From NCBI GenBank assembly GCA_020746995.1, contig JAGPXD010000004.1, forward strand, positions 4,712,001 to 4,776,000: DNA of 64,000 nt. The letters are read 5' to 3'. This document shows positions 1 through 11,075 of the stretch, piece after piece. This DNA is from Plectosphaerella cucumerina (lineage: Eukaryota; Ascomycota; Sordariomycetes; Glomerellales; Plectosphaerellaceae). Made by a program: the position numbers and the translations under genes. The notes beneath the pieces are model-generated. The model was not told where the DNA came from, ran no database searches, and saw nothing but the letters and a program-made list of their open reading frames with translations. Every line of letters starts with the position of its first letter. Position 1 is the first letter of the stretch.

Positions 1-1255
1 GTTCCGATTTGCCCAACGAAGCAGTGATCTGACGTGTTCCCCGGCGTATGGAGGCACGACGTTGGTACGTGGATGACAACGAAGTGTGACTAGGCAAGGT
101 AGGCGAGACGAACAGCCCCGGAATGAAGTTGAAGTGACAAGGCTCCAATGGAAAAGCGACATCCGGCTTCATTTTATGTATGAGTCAAGACATGATCCAA
201 TATCAGGCTGTGTAAATGGACGGGAGCTGAACATCAGGACTGTCGGGAGGGCCCGCCTGATTCACCGGTATGATGGCTATGCGCGCACCTGAGATGAGAG
301 GGCCTTGTTGCATCACATTTCAGCTCAGCTGGTGCAGCCATTGCCCTCCCTTGCAGTTGGGGGCCATCTTGGCCGTCCAGTACATGCCAGTATAGCCGCC
401 AGCCTGATCCGGAAATAGAGCAACATGGTTGAACGAGATGGTGTGCATGTGCACACCATCTTCTTTCTGCAGGTGGGTGGCGTCGAAGCCTGGTCCAGCG
501 CATTAATACACTTGCAATCCTGTCCGGTGAGGAATTGGCCACCTGACTTTCAAAGGTGCCCATCCGATAACCTGATAAATTCTGCTCGCCCACGACGAAG
601 CACCCACACCCACACCACCCACCTGTTTACCACGCGCCTGTTGCCAAGCACAATCAACTGAAGCATCGCATATCTCCAACAGGCCTTCTCTCTTCTTGAT
701 ACCGCAATGCCCTCAGCCTTCAACCATCAGTACGGCAGAAAATGCGACGACGGCAACTCGGCCAAAACGCTACAAATATCCACCGAAGCCATGAGTCCAA
801 GACAGCTGCTTCACATCCTCAAGAACCATCTTGAACCGGGCAGCTTCTCGGTCGACATGCGGCGCGACGCATACATTGTACACTGGAACGGAGGACACTA
901 GAAATTGGAGGAATTAAATTCACAGTCTTGACAATGTTGAAGTCATACTGATATGGGCCACGATACGGATGATGGAGCTGGCAACAAAGCGAATAAGGCG
1001 TTGGAGAGGAGATCGAGGCTGTCAACAACAGTTGTATACAGCAGGGACAAACACGTGGCCGACACTATTGCAATACGAATCGCGTCCAACACTGCCTTGA
1101 TCAATCTAGTTTTCCATGTGCTTCTGGGTAAACTGGAACGATGCCCAATGAGATCTTGAATGAAGACGGAGTAAGAGACAGGATACTCTGAAAAAATGGA
1201 TACGTAACAGAAGAAAGTCCACACGGCATTCAAGCCCTCCCTGTCTCGCTGTCTG
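1..1255. other. Window edge and intergenic sequence
   Basis: No recognisable gene family appears here on either strand. Several short open frames exist, but none has a domain, a signal peptide or convincing splice partners. The only one I keep as a weak candidate is the 64-codon frame at 707-901. The stretch lies downstream of the 3' end of the HET gene, so it probably holds that gene's 3' UTR and terminator near 1200-1255. Confidence 0.6.
707..901 (+). CDS. Possible small protein, 64 aa, unknown
   Basis: A short intronless frame opens after a CT-rich leader (AACAGGCCTTCTCTCTTCTT). The product has a plausible folded tail containing FSVDMRRDAYIV, which reads like an alternating beta strand, and it has no signal peptide or membrane segment. 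I do not recognise it firmly. It resembles short uncharacterised proteins common in fungal genomes only in general style. It could equally be a chance frame, and expression data would decide. Confidence 0.2.
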   Translation: MPSAFNHQYGRKCDDGNSAKTLQISTEAMSPRQLLHILKNHLEPGSFSVDMRRDAYIVHWNGGH

Positions 1256-3143
1256 TCAAATCAGCGCGACCTGTCTCTCTTCAAGTTCGATGTGCCTCCT
1301 CAGGAGCCATCCGACCCCGACTCTCCAATACTTCCCTGGTTGCTTCGAGTCTTCGGCAATGATCAGGGCGTAATGAGTCAGCTCGCCGTATCGATCCAAA
1401 GCCTTGCTCCTGCCCACAATGATGCAGCGCAGGTCTTGTGCTCGAGTCGCTATGTATTCATCGAAACGAACCCTCCCTTCAATTTCGGCTTGGCTCAAAA
1501 CCAGCGCCCTCGAGCTGACTGAAAGCGCTGATCTGACGTTCGAATGCGCTGCCGCCGGTTCAAAGAACTCCTTGGAACTAAAACACCAATCGACTTCGCC
1601 GTACGGAACGTCCATGTAGTCGATCGGGCCTTTGTATGCCATCCAAGACCACGAAGGGACCGGCCTGCTGTCGGAGAATGCGATGCGCTCCAGGTACGAG
1701 TCGCTCCGGCGATGCCAAAGGAGGCTGCGCTGGAGATACTTTTCAAACAGGCCGAAACTTCCGCGTGTGTTGAATGTTTGGACGAGTCTCTGCTCAAGAC
1801 CCGCGATTGCGACTGCATGATCCGTGATGTGGGTGAAGTCGAGGGTGGAGTACCGCTTGTACAGAAACTGGAAGAGAGTCTGCCTCCCGCCTTTGTAGAA
1901 GGGCAAAACTGCCTGTGGGAAGTTGGAGTCACCAAGAAGAGCTGCGTGAGGGCTTCGGCGAGTTCAATGTTAGTGGGGAATACGTAAGGCTCTCGGGGCA
2001 AAGAACATACTTTGTGAGCTTGATGAGCCGCTCAGAGTGAACCCCATTGCCGCACTCCCAGTAAACCTGGTTGCTGGTGAAGTGCAACGTCCGTCGAGAG
2101 AGAGCCCTCTCCTGGAACACCCAGCCCCTAGTATTGAGGGGCGCTGTTTCGACGTCGCGGTGGAAGTTTTCGAGGCATTCGGAGACGTGAAAGCGAGCGG
2201 ATCCGGGGCCCGGTAACGTCGCAAAAAGGGGCAGCTGATGGGGCCGGCTCAGGAAGCCCTCAATTGAGGACATGGCAGAAGAAGCAGCAATCGTGCAGTA
2301 GGCGTTGCTGAAGACGTCCCCCATTCGTGCTGCTTCACGATTCCAGTCTTCTTCATTCTTCTGGATGATGCAAAGAGAGTCGATCCAGAGGTATGGCAGC
2401 CCAAGTGCGCGGGTGACCCGAATGGCGTCCTGGAAGTTTCTCGGGAGCAGTTCGAATGGTATCTCCCTGCAAAGCTCGTCCAGGTTGCTGTCCAAGGTGC
2501 AAAAAGGAGGGCCATTGCCCCATCGGTGGCTAAAGGCAGCGTAGCTAACGCTGGAAGAGTGGGATGTCTCCAGGCGTAGCTCAGACTTTCCCACATAGAT
2601 CAGCCTTGTTGGCATCCTCAGATTGTGTTCCTGCTGAGACCTGCTTCTTCCATGATGATGATGTGTGTCGCACACTTGGAGCCAGTATCGCAGAAGCTTG
2701 TACTGTTCGGGGCTCCCCGATGGTGGAAGTGACGGATGGCCAAGCTGGGCGGACTTGAGCAACCATGCTTGGTGTTTGGCGATTTCTTCGTCCTCATCAA
2801 AGAATGCAAGTCCAGCACTTCGAGGCTCGAGAAACGTGGCAAGGTCCTGGTAGCGAGTCTCGTCCTCGCAAGAAATCCGCAGCTTTGCTCCTTTCCAGCT
2901 GCAACGGATGTTCTCGATTGCAACCAGCTTGAGCGTCAGCGCAGTGGTGCTGAGAAGCATACAAAAGCTGCACTCTGTTGATAATGCGAGCTCGCCAACC
3001 CGGCGATTGATTTCGAAAGTTGCGCGCCAGACTTCAAGCCCAGAGCATTGCTCACAGACAATCCGGCTCGCTTCCGAGTGGGCAAGGCCTGCCTGAGAGA
3101 AAAAGCCTCGAGCCAGGATGTTGTCTGGTTCTGCAGTCCACAA
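1256..3143 (-). CDS. HET (heterokaryon incompatibility) domain protein
   Basis: Two exons (3143-2011 and 1952-1256) joined by a 58-nt intron (GTATGT, branch CACTAAC, acceptor GAAG) give about 609 residues. The HET domain (PF06985) starts near residue 201 with YAAFSHRWG and continues through PRNFQDAIRVTRALGLPYLWIDSLCI and the FSNAYCTIAA block. The downstream part contains RGWVFQERALSRRTLHF, the usual end of this architecture, followed by LLGDSNFPQ and PVPSWSWMAYKGPIDY. HET proteins trigger growth arrest or cell death when genetically different hyphae fuse; the domain is TIR-like in fold. The partner and allelic trigger cannot be read from sequence. No membrane segment is present, so it is probably cytosolic. 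The intron choice keeps the frame; an alternative acceptor at CACGCAG would break it. Confidence 0.88.
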
Positions 3144-3476
3144 ATCTTGAAGCTTTTTGCTTTGCTGCTGCAGTTAGTATGACATACGGAAGGAAAGCCT
3201 GGAGCTGCGAGAGCTGGGTGTCTCAGTCGGGACTCCAGTCGGCACGTACTCGCTATTTTCACGTCAGCTTTGAGACTGAGTTCACATTCTCATCGACAAA
3301 CCTCCTATGGCCTGGTCAGTCTGGGTTTCAACGCGCCACTCAATAACAACGCTTCACTGACATTCTGTTTCGAAGCCAAGACGAGCTTTGGTCAGCTGGG
3401 ATACGTCCAAAAGGGGGTTCTTGGATTGAAATGTGGACCAACATACTACAAGCCAGCGTTAACTCATAGTCCAGAA
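3144..3476. other. Intergenic between HET gene and kinase 3' end
   Basis: This 333-bp stretch lies upstream of the HET start and downstream of the kinase stop, both genes reading leftward. It must hold the HET promoter and the kinase 3' UTR. I see no clear TATA element or repeat. Confidence 0.6.
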
Positions 3477-5465
3477 TTAGTGTCTCCCCACGGGCCAAGG
3501 TGTCCTCACATTCGATGCCGCGACAGTGTCGAGGGCGCCGTTCATCGTACTTCCGGCAGTCGGGGCTTCGGCAGCGTTGAAAACCATTGTGATGGGGCCA
3601 ACTTTTCCGGTGCCTTTACTGTTAATGTCTTTGAGAAGAGATTCCCGACGAGCGAGCGACTGTGCCTGGTTCTGGTCAGGTTCTGCTTGGCGCGACCGTG
3701 ATGGTATGGTCGTGTGTTGTTTCGGAACGACCCTCGATCTCAAGGGCACAGAGGGGTCATTGCCCGCCTTGTAGCCGGCGCAGATGTCTTTGATCTTCGT
3801 CAAAACTTCCGTGGCGGTTGCGCGATCCTGGTACCTCACCACCAGCATCCTTCCCTCGATGAGATCTAGCAAGGCAGACAGTCTCTCCCCGCATTGGTCT
3901 CTGAGGATGTTGATCTGCTCAGTGACCTTGCAGCTCAAAACTTGAGTCTTGGTTGGTGTTCGCTTCCACTCCCAGAATTCTTCATTGTTGCGAACTTTTG
4001 CAAGATTCTTGCCAAACTCGAGGAGCCCAGGACGTCCCTGGTAGACCCAAGTCAAGAACTCGAGGAAGATGCAGCCGAGAGACCAAATGTCGAATCTCCG
4101 TGACAATTTTCCTTGATTGGAATCTTGTCCCCCAGTACCCGGAACATGGAGAGACATCTGCTTCCTGACGTCAGGTTTCAGGCCTTCAAACTCGGGCGCT
4201 GCGTATTTGTGGGTGGCATTCTTGGCCTGCGTGTCTTGCGGCCTCATGGTGGTGTTTTCCAGATGAAACCTTGAAATGCCCACGTCGGTGATCTTGAGGA
4301 CAATGTTTCCATCTTTGCGGAAGCAGAGAAGGTTCTCTGGCTTGAGGTCGCTGTGACGATAGCCCTTGTCGGCAAGCAGATCGAGAGCGCTGGATATGCC
4401 TTGCATCTGCAGGAGCATCCATCGGACCATGTCTGGAGATCGAATCTCGGCTGGGTCATCCTTCCAGAGGTCACCCAAGCTGCCGCCGTCAGCCCAAGGG
4501 AAGAGGAACTTCATCTCCTGGCTGTTCTGGTAGGATAATTTGAAACCTGCGATGGGAGTGATGAGATGAGAATGATTGAGCCTCCTCAGAAACGCGAGAT
4601 TGTTCATCTCATTGTCATAAGCCTGTATTGTCGCCGGGTCGCTTGCGTTGCATAGATGTTTGAGTGCGAAGACTTGCGTGATCGAGGGGTCCTAGAATTG
4701 GGTGAGCCAGTGTCTCGATGTTTTGCGAAGCAGTGCGATAGATAATACCCCAATGTTTCCTAGATGGAACGGATGAACTGTCACCTGGTAGACATTGCTG
4801 GAGTTGGAATTTCTGTGGTCTTTCTTTGTCACCAGCGGCAAAGGAGTGTTGGAAGTCAAGGCGAATTCGAATCGGTTTGAGCCCAGGACTGGTGCGAGGA
4901 AGTAGTGCTGTGATCTTTCAAACTCTTCCATCTTGTAGTGCGACCATGGAGTTGCCGAGAAAAACTCTCTGGGCCCCTTGGAAGATGGGTTGAAGCAGCT
5001 CTGAATGACAGATCTGCCCTCGGGGTCCATCTCGAGGGACAGGGGGAGGTCGTCGTCGGAAAAGCTGCATGTGCTGGAGAGAAGAGGCTGCAGACGCTCG
5101 GGTGCTTCCATCCGCATGATTGTGAGGTAAATGCGGTGTGCTGGCATCTCTGGGTGTCGAATGCGTCGTACCAGGGCTGAAACAGTTGGTGTTGGTAGTC
5201 TCGCTGCATAAAGAGCCCGTCTGATGGATTCCTCGCTTGTGTAGATGTCGAATTCGTCCCCGGGAAGAAACTTGCATCCAGCGTCAGTTTCCCTGGATGT
5301 CCTTTCAACCAACCTGGCCATGTCCATCTGACCCTGCAGTGGATCGCAATCCATATCATCTGACATGTGAGCAGGTCGAAATGAAATGGAGCCTGAAGGC
5401 CATGGGTTGGATGTCATGATGTACTCGATTATTTCTCGCAGTGTCCACATCATCGAGACTGACAT
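3477..5465 (-). CDS. Serine/threonine protein kinase-like protein with degraded glycine loop
   Basis: Exons 5465-4749 and 4691-3477, separated by a 57-nt intron (GTATTA...CTAG), give 643 residues. The intron leaves the reading frame unchanged and joins VYQVTVHPFHLGNIG to DPSITQVFALKHL. Residues 1-215 form a regulatory N-terminus without a recognised domain. Kinase landmarks: the presumed ATP-anchoring Lys250 in FALKHL, the catalytic HSDLKPEN with Asp354 (Ser in place of the usual Arg), DVG at 375-377 replacing DFG, and APE at 404-406, then DIWSLGCIFLEFLTWVYQG. The place where related fungal kinases carry a glycine-rich loop reads KKDHRNSNSSNVYQV, with no glycine. The C-terminal 90 residues are basic and low-complexity. 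Lys, both Asp and Asn are present, so it could be active, but nucleotide binding is doubtful. Substrate and pathway are unknown. Confidence 0.82.
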
Positions 5466-6551
5466 GGATAATTGTATGACGCAGACATAGATATATATCT
5501 AGAAGATCCAAAGAGAACATCACACATGCATTTGCTGGGTTGTCGTTCCCACTTGAGTATTGGTCTTTCTCCGTGGTACTTGCAGGGTAGTTCAGCGGCA
5601 ATCCTATGCGGATGATTCAGGCCTTAATTTGGGCATCACTGAGATGGTGTGAAGACGCACTCCTGTTGCTTCCTGGGCTGAGTGGATTGGTAATAAGCCC
5701 GGCGGTTCTGCAAGCCAAGCGCACTAGCAAAGACGTTCATCACAGCCTGATACCGATATCCAGCGGCCTAGAACCCCCAGCAATGCAGCAGATAATGTCG
5801 CGCCTGACCTCTGTTGGGCATTACTATTGGCAGCCACATGCGGCTTCCCTGGACCTTTGCTTCTGCGACAAGTCACGGTGCATACGTGTATGGCTTTGTG
5901 ACCGCAGTGATCATCGGCATGCACGCCATCGGCCAACTGGTGGCGCAACATCAGCACCTTCGACGCTGCAGGTGCCTCACCGCAGTGCCCGATCAGGCTG
6001 GGAATCGGGGAACTTTATTGGCCCTGGGTTTTGTTACAGGGTAAGGGTGGGCTCGTTGGGAGGCAGCCTGAGAGATGCCATCATGCTGTGGCTTGTGCCC
6101 AGACATTTCCATGCAGAACTAATGCGAGCATTTCGAGGCGGACACCGAGGTTGATAATGAGTATCCGGGGCATGAGTTCTGCCTACGACCGTGCAGGCGT
6201 GATGGAGGGCAGGTCGTGAATTCAACTCGTCGTGAAGCCCTTGAGAAGGCTCTCATCGACGCCAGAATGTCATTTTGAGTGGTATCGGGCTGCTAACTGC
6301 GGACACTTGGGCTACGAGTCGCTCTCAGAATGAGAACGAGCCTCATCATGGCAGCCTGGATGAGGTGAGGTTGCCTTGGCGTCTCCGCGCGCATGGACTC
6401 TCATTTCCCAGCCCCTTTCCCAACCCCACATCATCACCATCACCTGTTGACCACCAGGCTCCCGCTCAACCTCTGCTCATGCCACCAACTCACCTGCACA
6501 CCATCCGCCACCCCCGCGCCTGCTCCCGCAACTCACCTACAATGGCCGCTC
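5466..6551. other. Intergenic, divergent promoters
   Basis: This region lies between the leftward kinase and the rightward gene beginning near 6552. It contains a 182-codon open frame (5606-6154), which has no family resemblance and codon use unlike the neighbours, so I do not call it. A run of CAC/CAT near 6430 encodes histidines if the upstream ATG at 6393 is used, but is more likely 5' UTR. Confidence 0.5.
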
Positions 6552-7145
6552 ATGACATCACCACACCCTCCCTCCGACGGGAGCTTCCCATCCGACAGCG
6601 AGGACGACTGGGAGGAGCTCTCGCCCGAAGCCAAGCTGCAGAGCATGGGGGCGGACAAATGGGGCTGGGTGGTCTACCGCTGCTCCTACGCCCGGGAATT
6701 CGACGCCGGCTGGGAGGACCTCAAGCACCGCACGCAGCAGGGCCTGCGGGCGTCCATTGCTCGGTCCGATGCGCCGGGTGTAGTCGAGACGACTGACTTT
6801 GTCTTTGTGGAGGACCCCGCGCTTGAGGACGCCTCGATTGACGAGCTGAGACGGCGGTTCCAGCAATGGGTGCGGGAGGACACCGGAAAGGAGATCACAG
6901 CCGTCGATGGGTCACAGCCTGCCCTGGGGCCAAGGCACAACTTCTTCGTGCGGTGGGATGGCGAGGGCATGTGGGGTGGGTATGTCGGGCTCATCCAGGC
7001 GTGGCCTCTGTCTCTGCAGGAAGACTGGATGAAGGTCAGGATCAGTGCGATTGCGCCGGAGCTCTACGTTGAGCTGGAGAACATGGAGGTGTGGTACGCC
7101 AACTATCGGCCCCCAGAGAACGGGGTTTGTATTGGCTGGTACTAG
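6552..7145 (+). CDS. Uncharacterised acidic fungal protein, 197 aa
   Basis: Single-exon gene. I chose the ATG at 6552, where the protein begins with an acidic Ser/Asp/Glu stretch (FPSDSEDDWEELSPEAK); an in-frame ATG at 6393 would add 53 residues of Pro/His/Thr-rich sequence that looks like leader. The core has an aromatic block, WGWVVYRCSY, an ELRRRFQQWV helix, then RWDGEGMWGGYVGLIQAWP and a tail ending in GVCIGWY. No signal peptide or membrane segment is visible. I do not recognise a named domain; the WGWVVYRC start is typical of a lineage-specific fungal family of unknown function. The stop codon lies only 6 bp from the stop of the opposing permease gene, so the two transcripts must overlap at their 3' ends. 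Confidence 0.6.
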   Translation: MTSPHPPSDGSFPSDSEDDWEELSPEAKLQSMGADKWGWVVYRCSYAREFDAGWEDLKHRTQQGLRASIARSDAPGVVETTDFVFVEDPALEDASIDELRRRFQQWVREDTGKEITAVDGSQPALGPRHNFFVRWDGEGMWGGYVGLIQAWPLSLQEDWMKVRISAIAPELYVELENMEVWYANYRPPENGVCIGWY

Positions 7146-7151
7146 CACTAT

Positions 7152-8952
7152 CTACGCATTCTTGATCCTCCTGAACCTTGTCACGGTCGACCCATCGCTG
7201 AGTTCCTTCTGCAGCGTGGTGTGCCTGTATCCAAACACTCGTGGTGCGAGGACGAAGCGAAGGGTGTAATAGACGATGCCAAGGGACAGAATGGCCAGGG
7301 CGACGACGGACGAGAGCCAATATGGCAGGGAGGTGTTGCCCTTGCCGTTGGGTGGACGAACGAAGGGCATGACGGTGAGGAACTAGGCGGTCAGTCACAC
7401 TTCAGAGAGAAACGGCAGGGCCACTTACGATGTTTCCGAGCAGGTAGATGATGATGGCAAACCATGGCGCGGTGAACGGTGCCGACCAGGCCTCTTTCTT
7501 CGTGAGGCGCAGCTTGATCAGGCCAACCGTCAAAGCCAGGTACAGCACCGTCGTGGGGTAGCTCGACAAGCTGACGATAAAGTTGAAGGCATCGCCGGCG
7601 GGCGGGGCGCAGATGAAGAGGATGGTGACGCCAAGGTGGAGGACGAGGGCGAAGATGGGCGTCTTGAAGGGGCGGTTCTCCATCATGAAATCGGAGAAGG
7701 GGAGGACGCCGTCCTTGGCCAGTTCCTGGATGAGGCGGGCTACAGATATTAGGGGGGAAAAGCAAAAAGGGGTGGGATAGACTCACGAACGGTGAAAGCG
7801 ACACCGAGGAGGTGGCCGAGGGCGGAAAGGGCGACAAGAACGGGGAGGACCTTTGTGCCGGCCGTGTCGCCAAACATGTTCTTGAAGAGGGTGGCGGCGA
7901 CGGTGACGTTGGAGGTGAGAAAGTCGGCCTTGGGGACAGCGGCGAGCTGGAGATGTTAGCGAGCTTCCATGACGAAGACCGGGGTACATACGTAGGCGAT
8001 GTTGGCGAGGATGTACAGCACGCTGATGATGCCCATAGCCAGGGGCAGAGCAACCCTCAGTGTCCGCTGGGGGTTGCGAACTTCGGACAGGACAGCGTTG
8101 ACGTTGTCATAGCCACCGAAGGAGAAGATGACGTTGAGGATGGCCGTGCCGATGTTGTAGCCGTTGTTTGTCGTCCCGGCGAAGGCATTGGCAAAGTTGT
8201 CCGGCTTCTCGATCCGCAGCTTGCCGTTAAGAGCAGCAAAGCCACAGCAGATGATGAAGAAGAGCACAAACAGCTTCACGGCGGCCAAGGCATCCTGCAG
8301 TCCCCTTCCCCAGCGCGGAGCGACGGTGTGAATGGCTACGGAAAAGACAGCGCTGGCGATGGCAATCCCACGGAGCAGCCATGTCGTCGAGGGCACGCCA
8401 GCCGACACCAGGATGTAGGACGAAAAGGTGATGGCGTTGCTGGCCGAGACCTGGAGGAAGACGCAGTAGAAGATGTAGATGCAGGTTTGCATGAGGCGAG
8501 GGCTGAAGGAGCGCTCGAGGTAGTTCTTGACGCCGCCCGAGCGGGGGATGGCGGTGCCGAACTCGAGGAAGACGATGGTGCCGGCGGTGGCGATGATGCC
8601 GCCGATGACCCAGCACATGAGGGCCATGCCGGGGCTGCCTGCGAGGCGGAGGATCGTCGAGGGGGTTGAGAAGATGCTGGGGAAGTTAGGAAAATGCTTG
8701 GTAGGAGGTGCAAGCTGAACTTACCCCGAGCCAATGATCTTATTGACGATCAGGGAGACGCCGCCAAAGATGCCAATGGTGCGCTCCTGGAGGACGTGCG
8801 ACTCGATGACCTTGAGCGAGCTATCATCCTTGGAGACATCGTCGTCCACGGGGGCCTGGACAGGGTGGATTTCTGTACGGTCAGCGTCTATGAACCGTCA
8901 GAAATCGTGTAGCAGCGAACTCACCCTCCGACTTGCTCTGATACTGGGACAT
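7152..8952 (-). CDS. APC-superfamily amino acid permease (methionine-permease-like)
   Basis: Six exons: 8952-8925, 8872-8725, 8676-7992, 7946-7787, 7739-7429 and 7382-7152, with introns of 45-52 nt, giving about 520 residues. The first transmembrane region reads GGVSLIVNKIIGSGIFSTPS, where GSGIF is the substrate-binding unwound helix of APC transporters, followed by AIPRSGGVKNYLE. Later helices include IGTAILNVIFSFGGYDNVN and EVRNPQRTLRVALPLAMG. The pattern fits the fungal MUP1-like branch of amino-acid permeases, plasma-membrane symporters for methionine and related amino acids; the substrate is inferred from family likeness only. The first exon is 28 nt; the acceptor at 8873 was chosen over one 15 nt upstream because it gives a more usual intron length. 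It shares a divergent promoter with the dioxygenase at 9448. Confidence 0.85.
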
Positions 8953-9447
8953 GATGACTTCGGTGCAGACTGGTCGTGCCTGTTGAGATGCAACAGCACA
9001 GCCAGCAACGCCTTTCTTAAAGCCAACATCCCTCCCGACATCGCAGGTCGTACTGAATACGACGGACTTTGCAGTGAAACCATCCGGCGTAAAAGCACGC
9101 CATGGCCCGTAAATTCCCGCTTCCACGCCGCGGCCCGTCCGGGGAAACACTCAACCGGCGCTCACCCGGTCGTTGTCATGAGTCGGACCCGCGTTGACTT
9201 CGGAGATGTTCGAAACAATACATAAAATCAGCAAGAAACTCTGCATCGGCGGTGGGCCGACATGTCGTGATCCGGAGGAGGTTGTCGTGATCGGCGGGGC
9301 AGAACCACTATTGGCCGGCCGCCGTGCCGAGTGCCGTGTCCGAGTCCGACGCCGGCGCCGGCCCACGGTCGGGGAGGGCCGATGATATAACAAGCGTTCG
9401 TCGCGGAGATGAGGAACGGGTCTGTTGTCCGCCACTCGTCGTTCATC
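8953..9447. promoter_or_regulatory. Divergent promoter region, permease and dioxygenase
   Basis: This 495-bp region separates two start codons facing away from each other, so both genes may share upstream control. A TATA-like GATATAA at 9384-9390 lies 58 bp before the dioxygenase ATG at 9448, which also argues against the in-frame ATG at 9409, only 19 bp away from it. Confidence 0.5.
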
Positions 9448-10712
9448 ATGTCTGTCGAGTTTGAAAAGTTTGAAGTGCCGGGGGCCCGGACTTACCATGG
9501 CAACGCTTACCCATACGGCCTGAAGGTCAAGGCTGGAGCTCCGTCGGTTGCTGAGGCGGCTGCTTCGCTGAGGGCACTGGCAGAGTCTGGGAAGATCAGT
9601 GAGCTCCTCGACGGACATGGCGCCGTGCTCATCCGGGGCATTGGACATCCTTCGGCGGAGACCTTTGCGGAGTTGGTGAACGCTGTGGAAGAGGGACGAG
9701 GCTCGCACCCTTTCGAGCAGATTGGCCTGGCGGGAAAGAGGACGCCTCTAGCGAGGAATGTCTGGACTGCCAATGAGGGGTCGCCGGCCACGCGGTTCTA
9801 CCAGCACAACGAGGTGCGTTTCCCACTGCACTCGAGCGACACAGCTGACCCATTTAGTACTCGAGATACACCAGGTTTCCAGCCAATATCCATTTCTACT
9901 CCGTCAAGTCCGCAGACAAGGGTGAGCTCTCTACCGCCTCCCCGACTTCCCCTTACTGACCTTCCAGGCGGCGCAACCCCCATAGCCAACAGCGCAGCCG
10001 TCTATGAGCGCGTGCTCGCCGAGATCCCCGAACTCGTCAAAGGCATCGAGCAGCGCGGTCTCGGCATGAAGATGCTCTTCCGCGCACCAGGCTCCGAAGG
10101 CAAGCACAACGGCTTCAACTGGGCGGGCAAGTACAGCTTCGGCCAAGAGTTCCAGCCAGGCGACGATGACGAGACCAGGCGAGCCAAGGCGGAGAAGCAG
10201 ATCCGGCGGTTGACGCACGATTTCAAGTGGCTGCAGGATGGGAGCCTGGAGCTGACGCAGCACATACCGGGTGAGTGACGAGGTTCGAGGTGCAGATTGA
10301 GGTGCTGACTGTGCAGGACTCCGGAGACTTCCGAATGGCGGCAGGCCGGTGTGGTTTAACGGGTTGGTTGGGCGGCATGGCATTACCAGGGATATTGGTG
10401 CCTTGAGGCCGCCTTACATTGGGCGTGATGGCATGACTTGTAAGGCTCCCCGCTCCCCTGCTTCTCCCCCACCGCTGACGGCTGAGTGCAGATCTCCCAT
10501 GTGTGTATGGCGATGAGATGCCGATTCCCCGCGAGTACCTTGACAAGCTCATCGAGGTGATTGACAAGGAGGAGATCTACCTTAGGCTGGAGGAGGGTGA
10601 CCTTTTACTGGTGGATAACTTCCAGGTGTCGCATGGGCGGGAGCCTTGGGAGGGAGACAGGCTGGTGTTGGTTTCCATGTGGGATGGGGCGCGCACCATT
10701 GAGGCGTATTGA
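9448..10712 (+). CDS. TauD/TfdA-family Fe(II)/2-oxoglutarate dioxygenase
   Basis: Five exons (9448-9813, 9858-9921, 9968-10270, 10317-10439, 10492-10712) give 358 residues. The N-terminal part has LLDGHGAVLIRGIG, the typical start of the TauD fold. The metal site is His120 and Glu122 in YQHNEYSRY, with Glu in place of the common Asp, and distal His333 in VDNFQVSHGREPW; Arg335 nearby may help hold the 2-oxoglutarate carboxylate. Enzymes of this family hydroxylate small substrates such as taurine, or act in secondary metabolism (clavaminate-synthase-like). The substrate cannot be inferred. The gene is divergent from an amino-acid permease, which makes an import-and-oxidise pair possible. Probably cytosolic, as no signal peptide is present. 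Confidence 0.85.
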
Positions 10713-11075
10713 GGTGCAGAGGTGCGGGGTTGAGGTGCAGGGTGTCAGCTGGAGGTGCGAGGAGGTTATGTTCGAGTTCGGGAAAAAGGGGCTATGATCA
10801 TCGCCACAACGAGAGGTCGCAGTAACACGAATCCTTGAAAATCCATTAGACTCCAGAGACTTTCACAGGTCATGCACACCTCGGTTGAGGGACAAGGCAC
10901 TTCTGCAGCCTGTGACTCAGCTACTGGCCCCCCCTCAGCCGAGGCGACCTGCACCTCAACGACGTGTCAGTTCGCACCTCAGAAAGGTGACTTCCGCTAA
11001 ATTGTAGATTCCTCCAAAACCCCCCTGTATACCCATTCATATAAGTCACGGCGGCAGCTGGCCTGAGTATGAAAC
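10713..11075. other. Intergenic between dioxygenase and zinc-finger gene
   Basis: The first 60 bp after the dioxygenase stop is a purine-rich imperfect repeat of GAGGTGCAG/GAGGTGCGAG units (10710-10765), probably 3' UTR. Nothing else is recognisable. Confidence 0.5.

Noticed and set aside
943..1233. 96-codon leftward frame with hydrophobic stretches
   Set aside because: No family resemblance and no start context; it lies in the 3' flank of the HET gene.
4692..4784. 93-nt intron in the kinase starting at CAG|GTGACA
   Set aside because: It is also in phase, but would delete TVHPFH, which matches related fungal kinases; the 57-nt intron keeps it.
5606..6154. 182-codon rightward frame
   Set aside because: Composition is random-looking (many Arg, His, Ser, Cys), with no domain, signal or conserved block.
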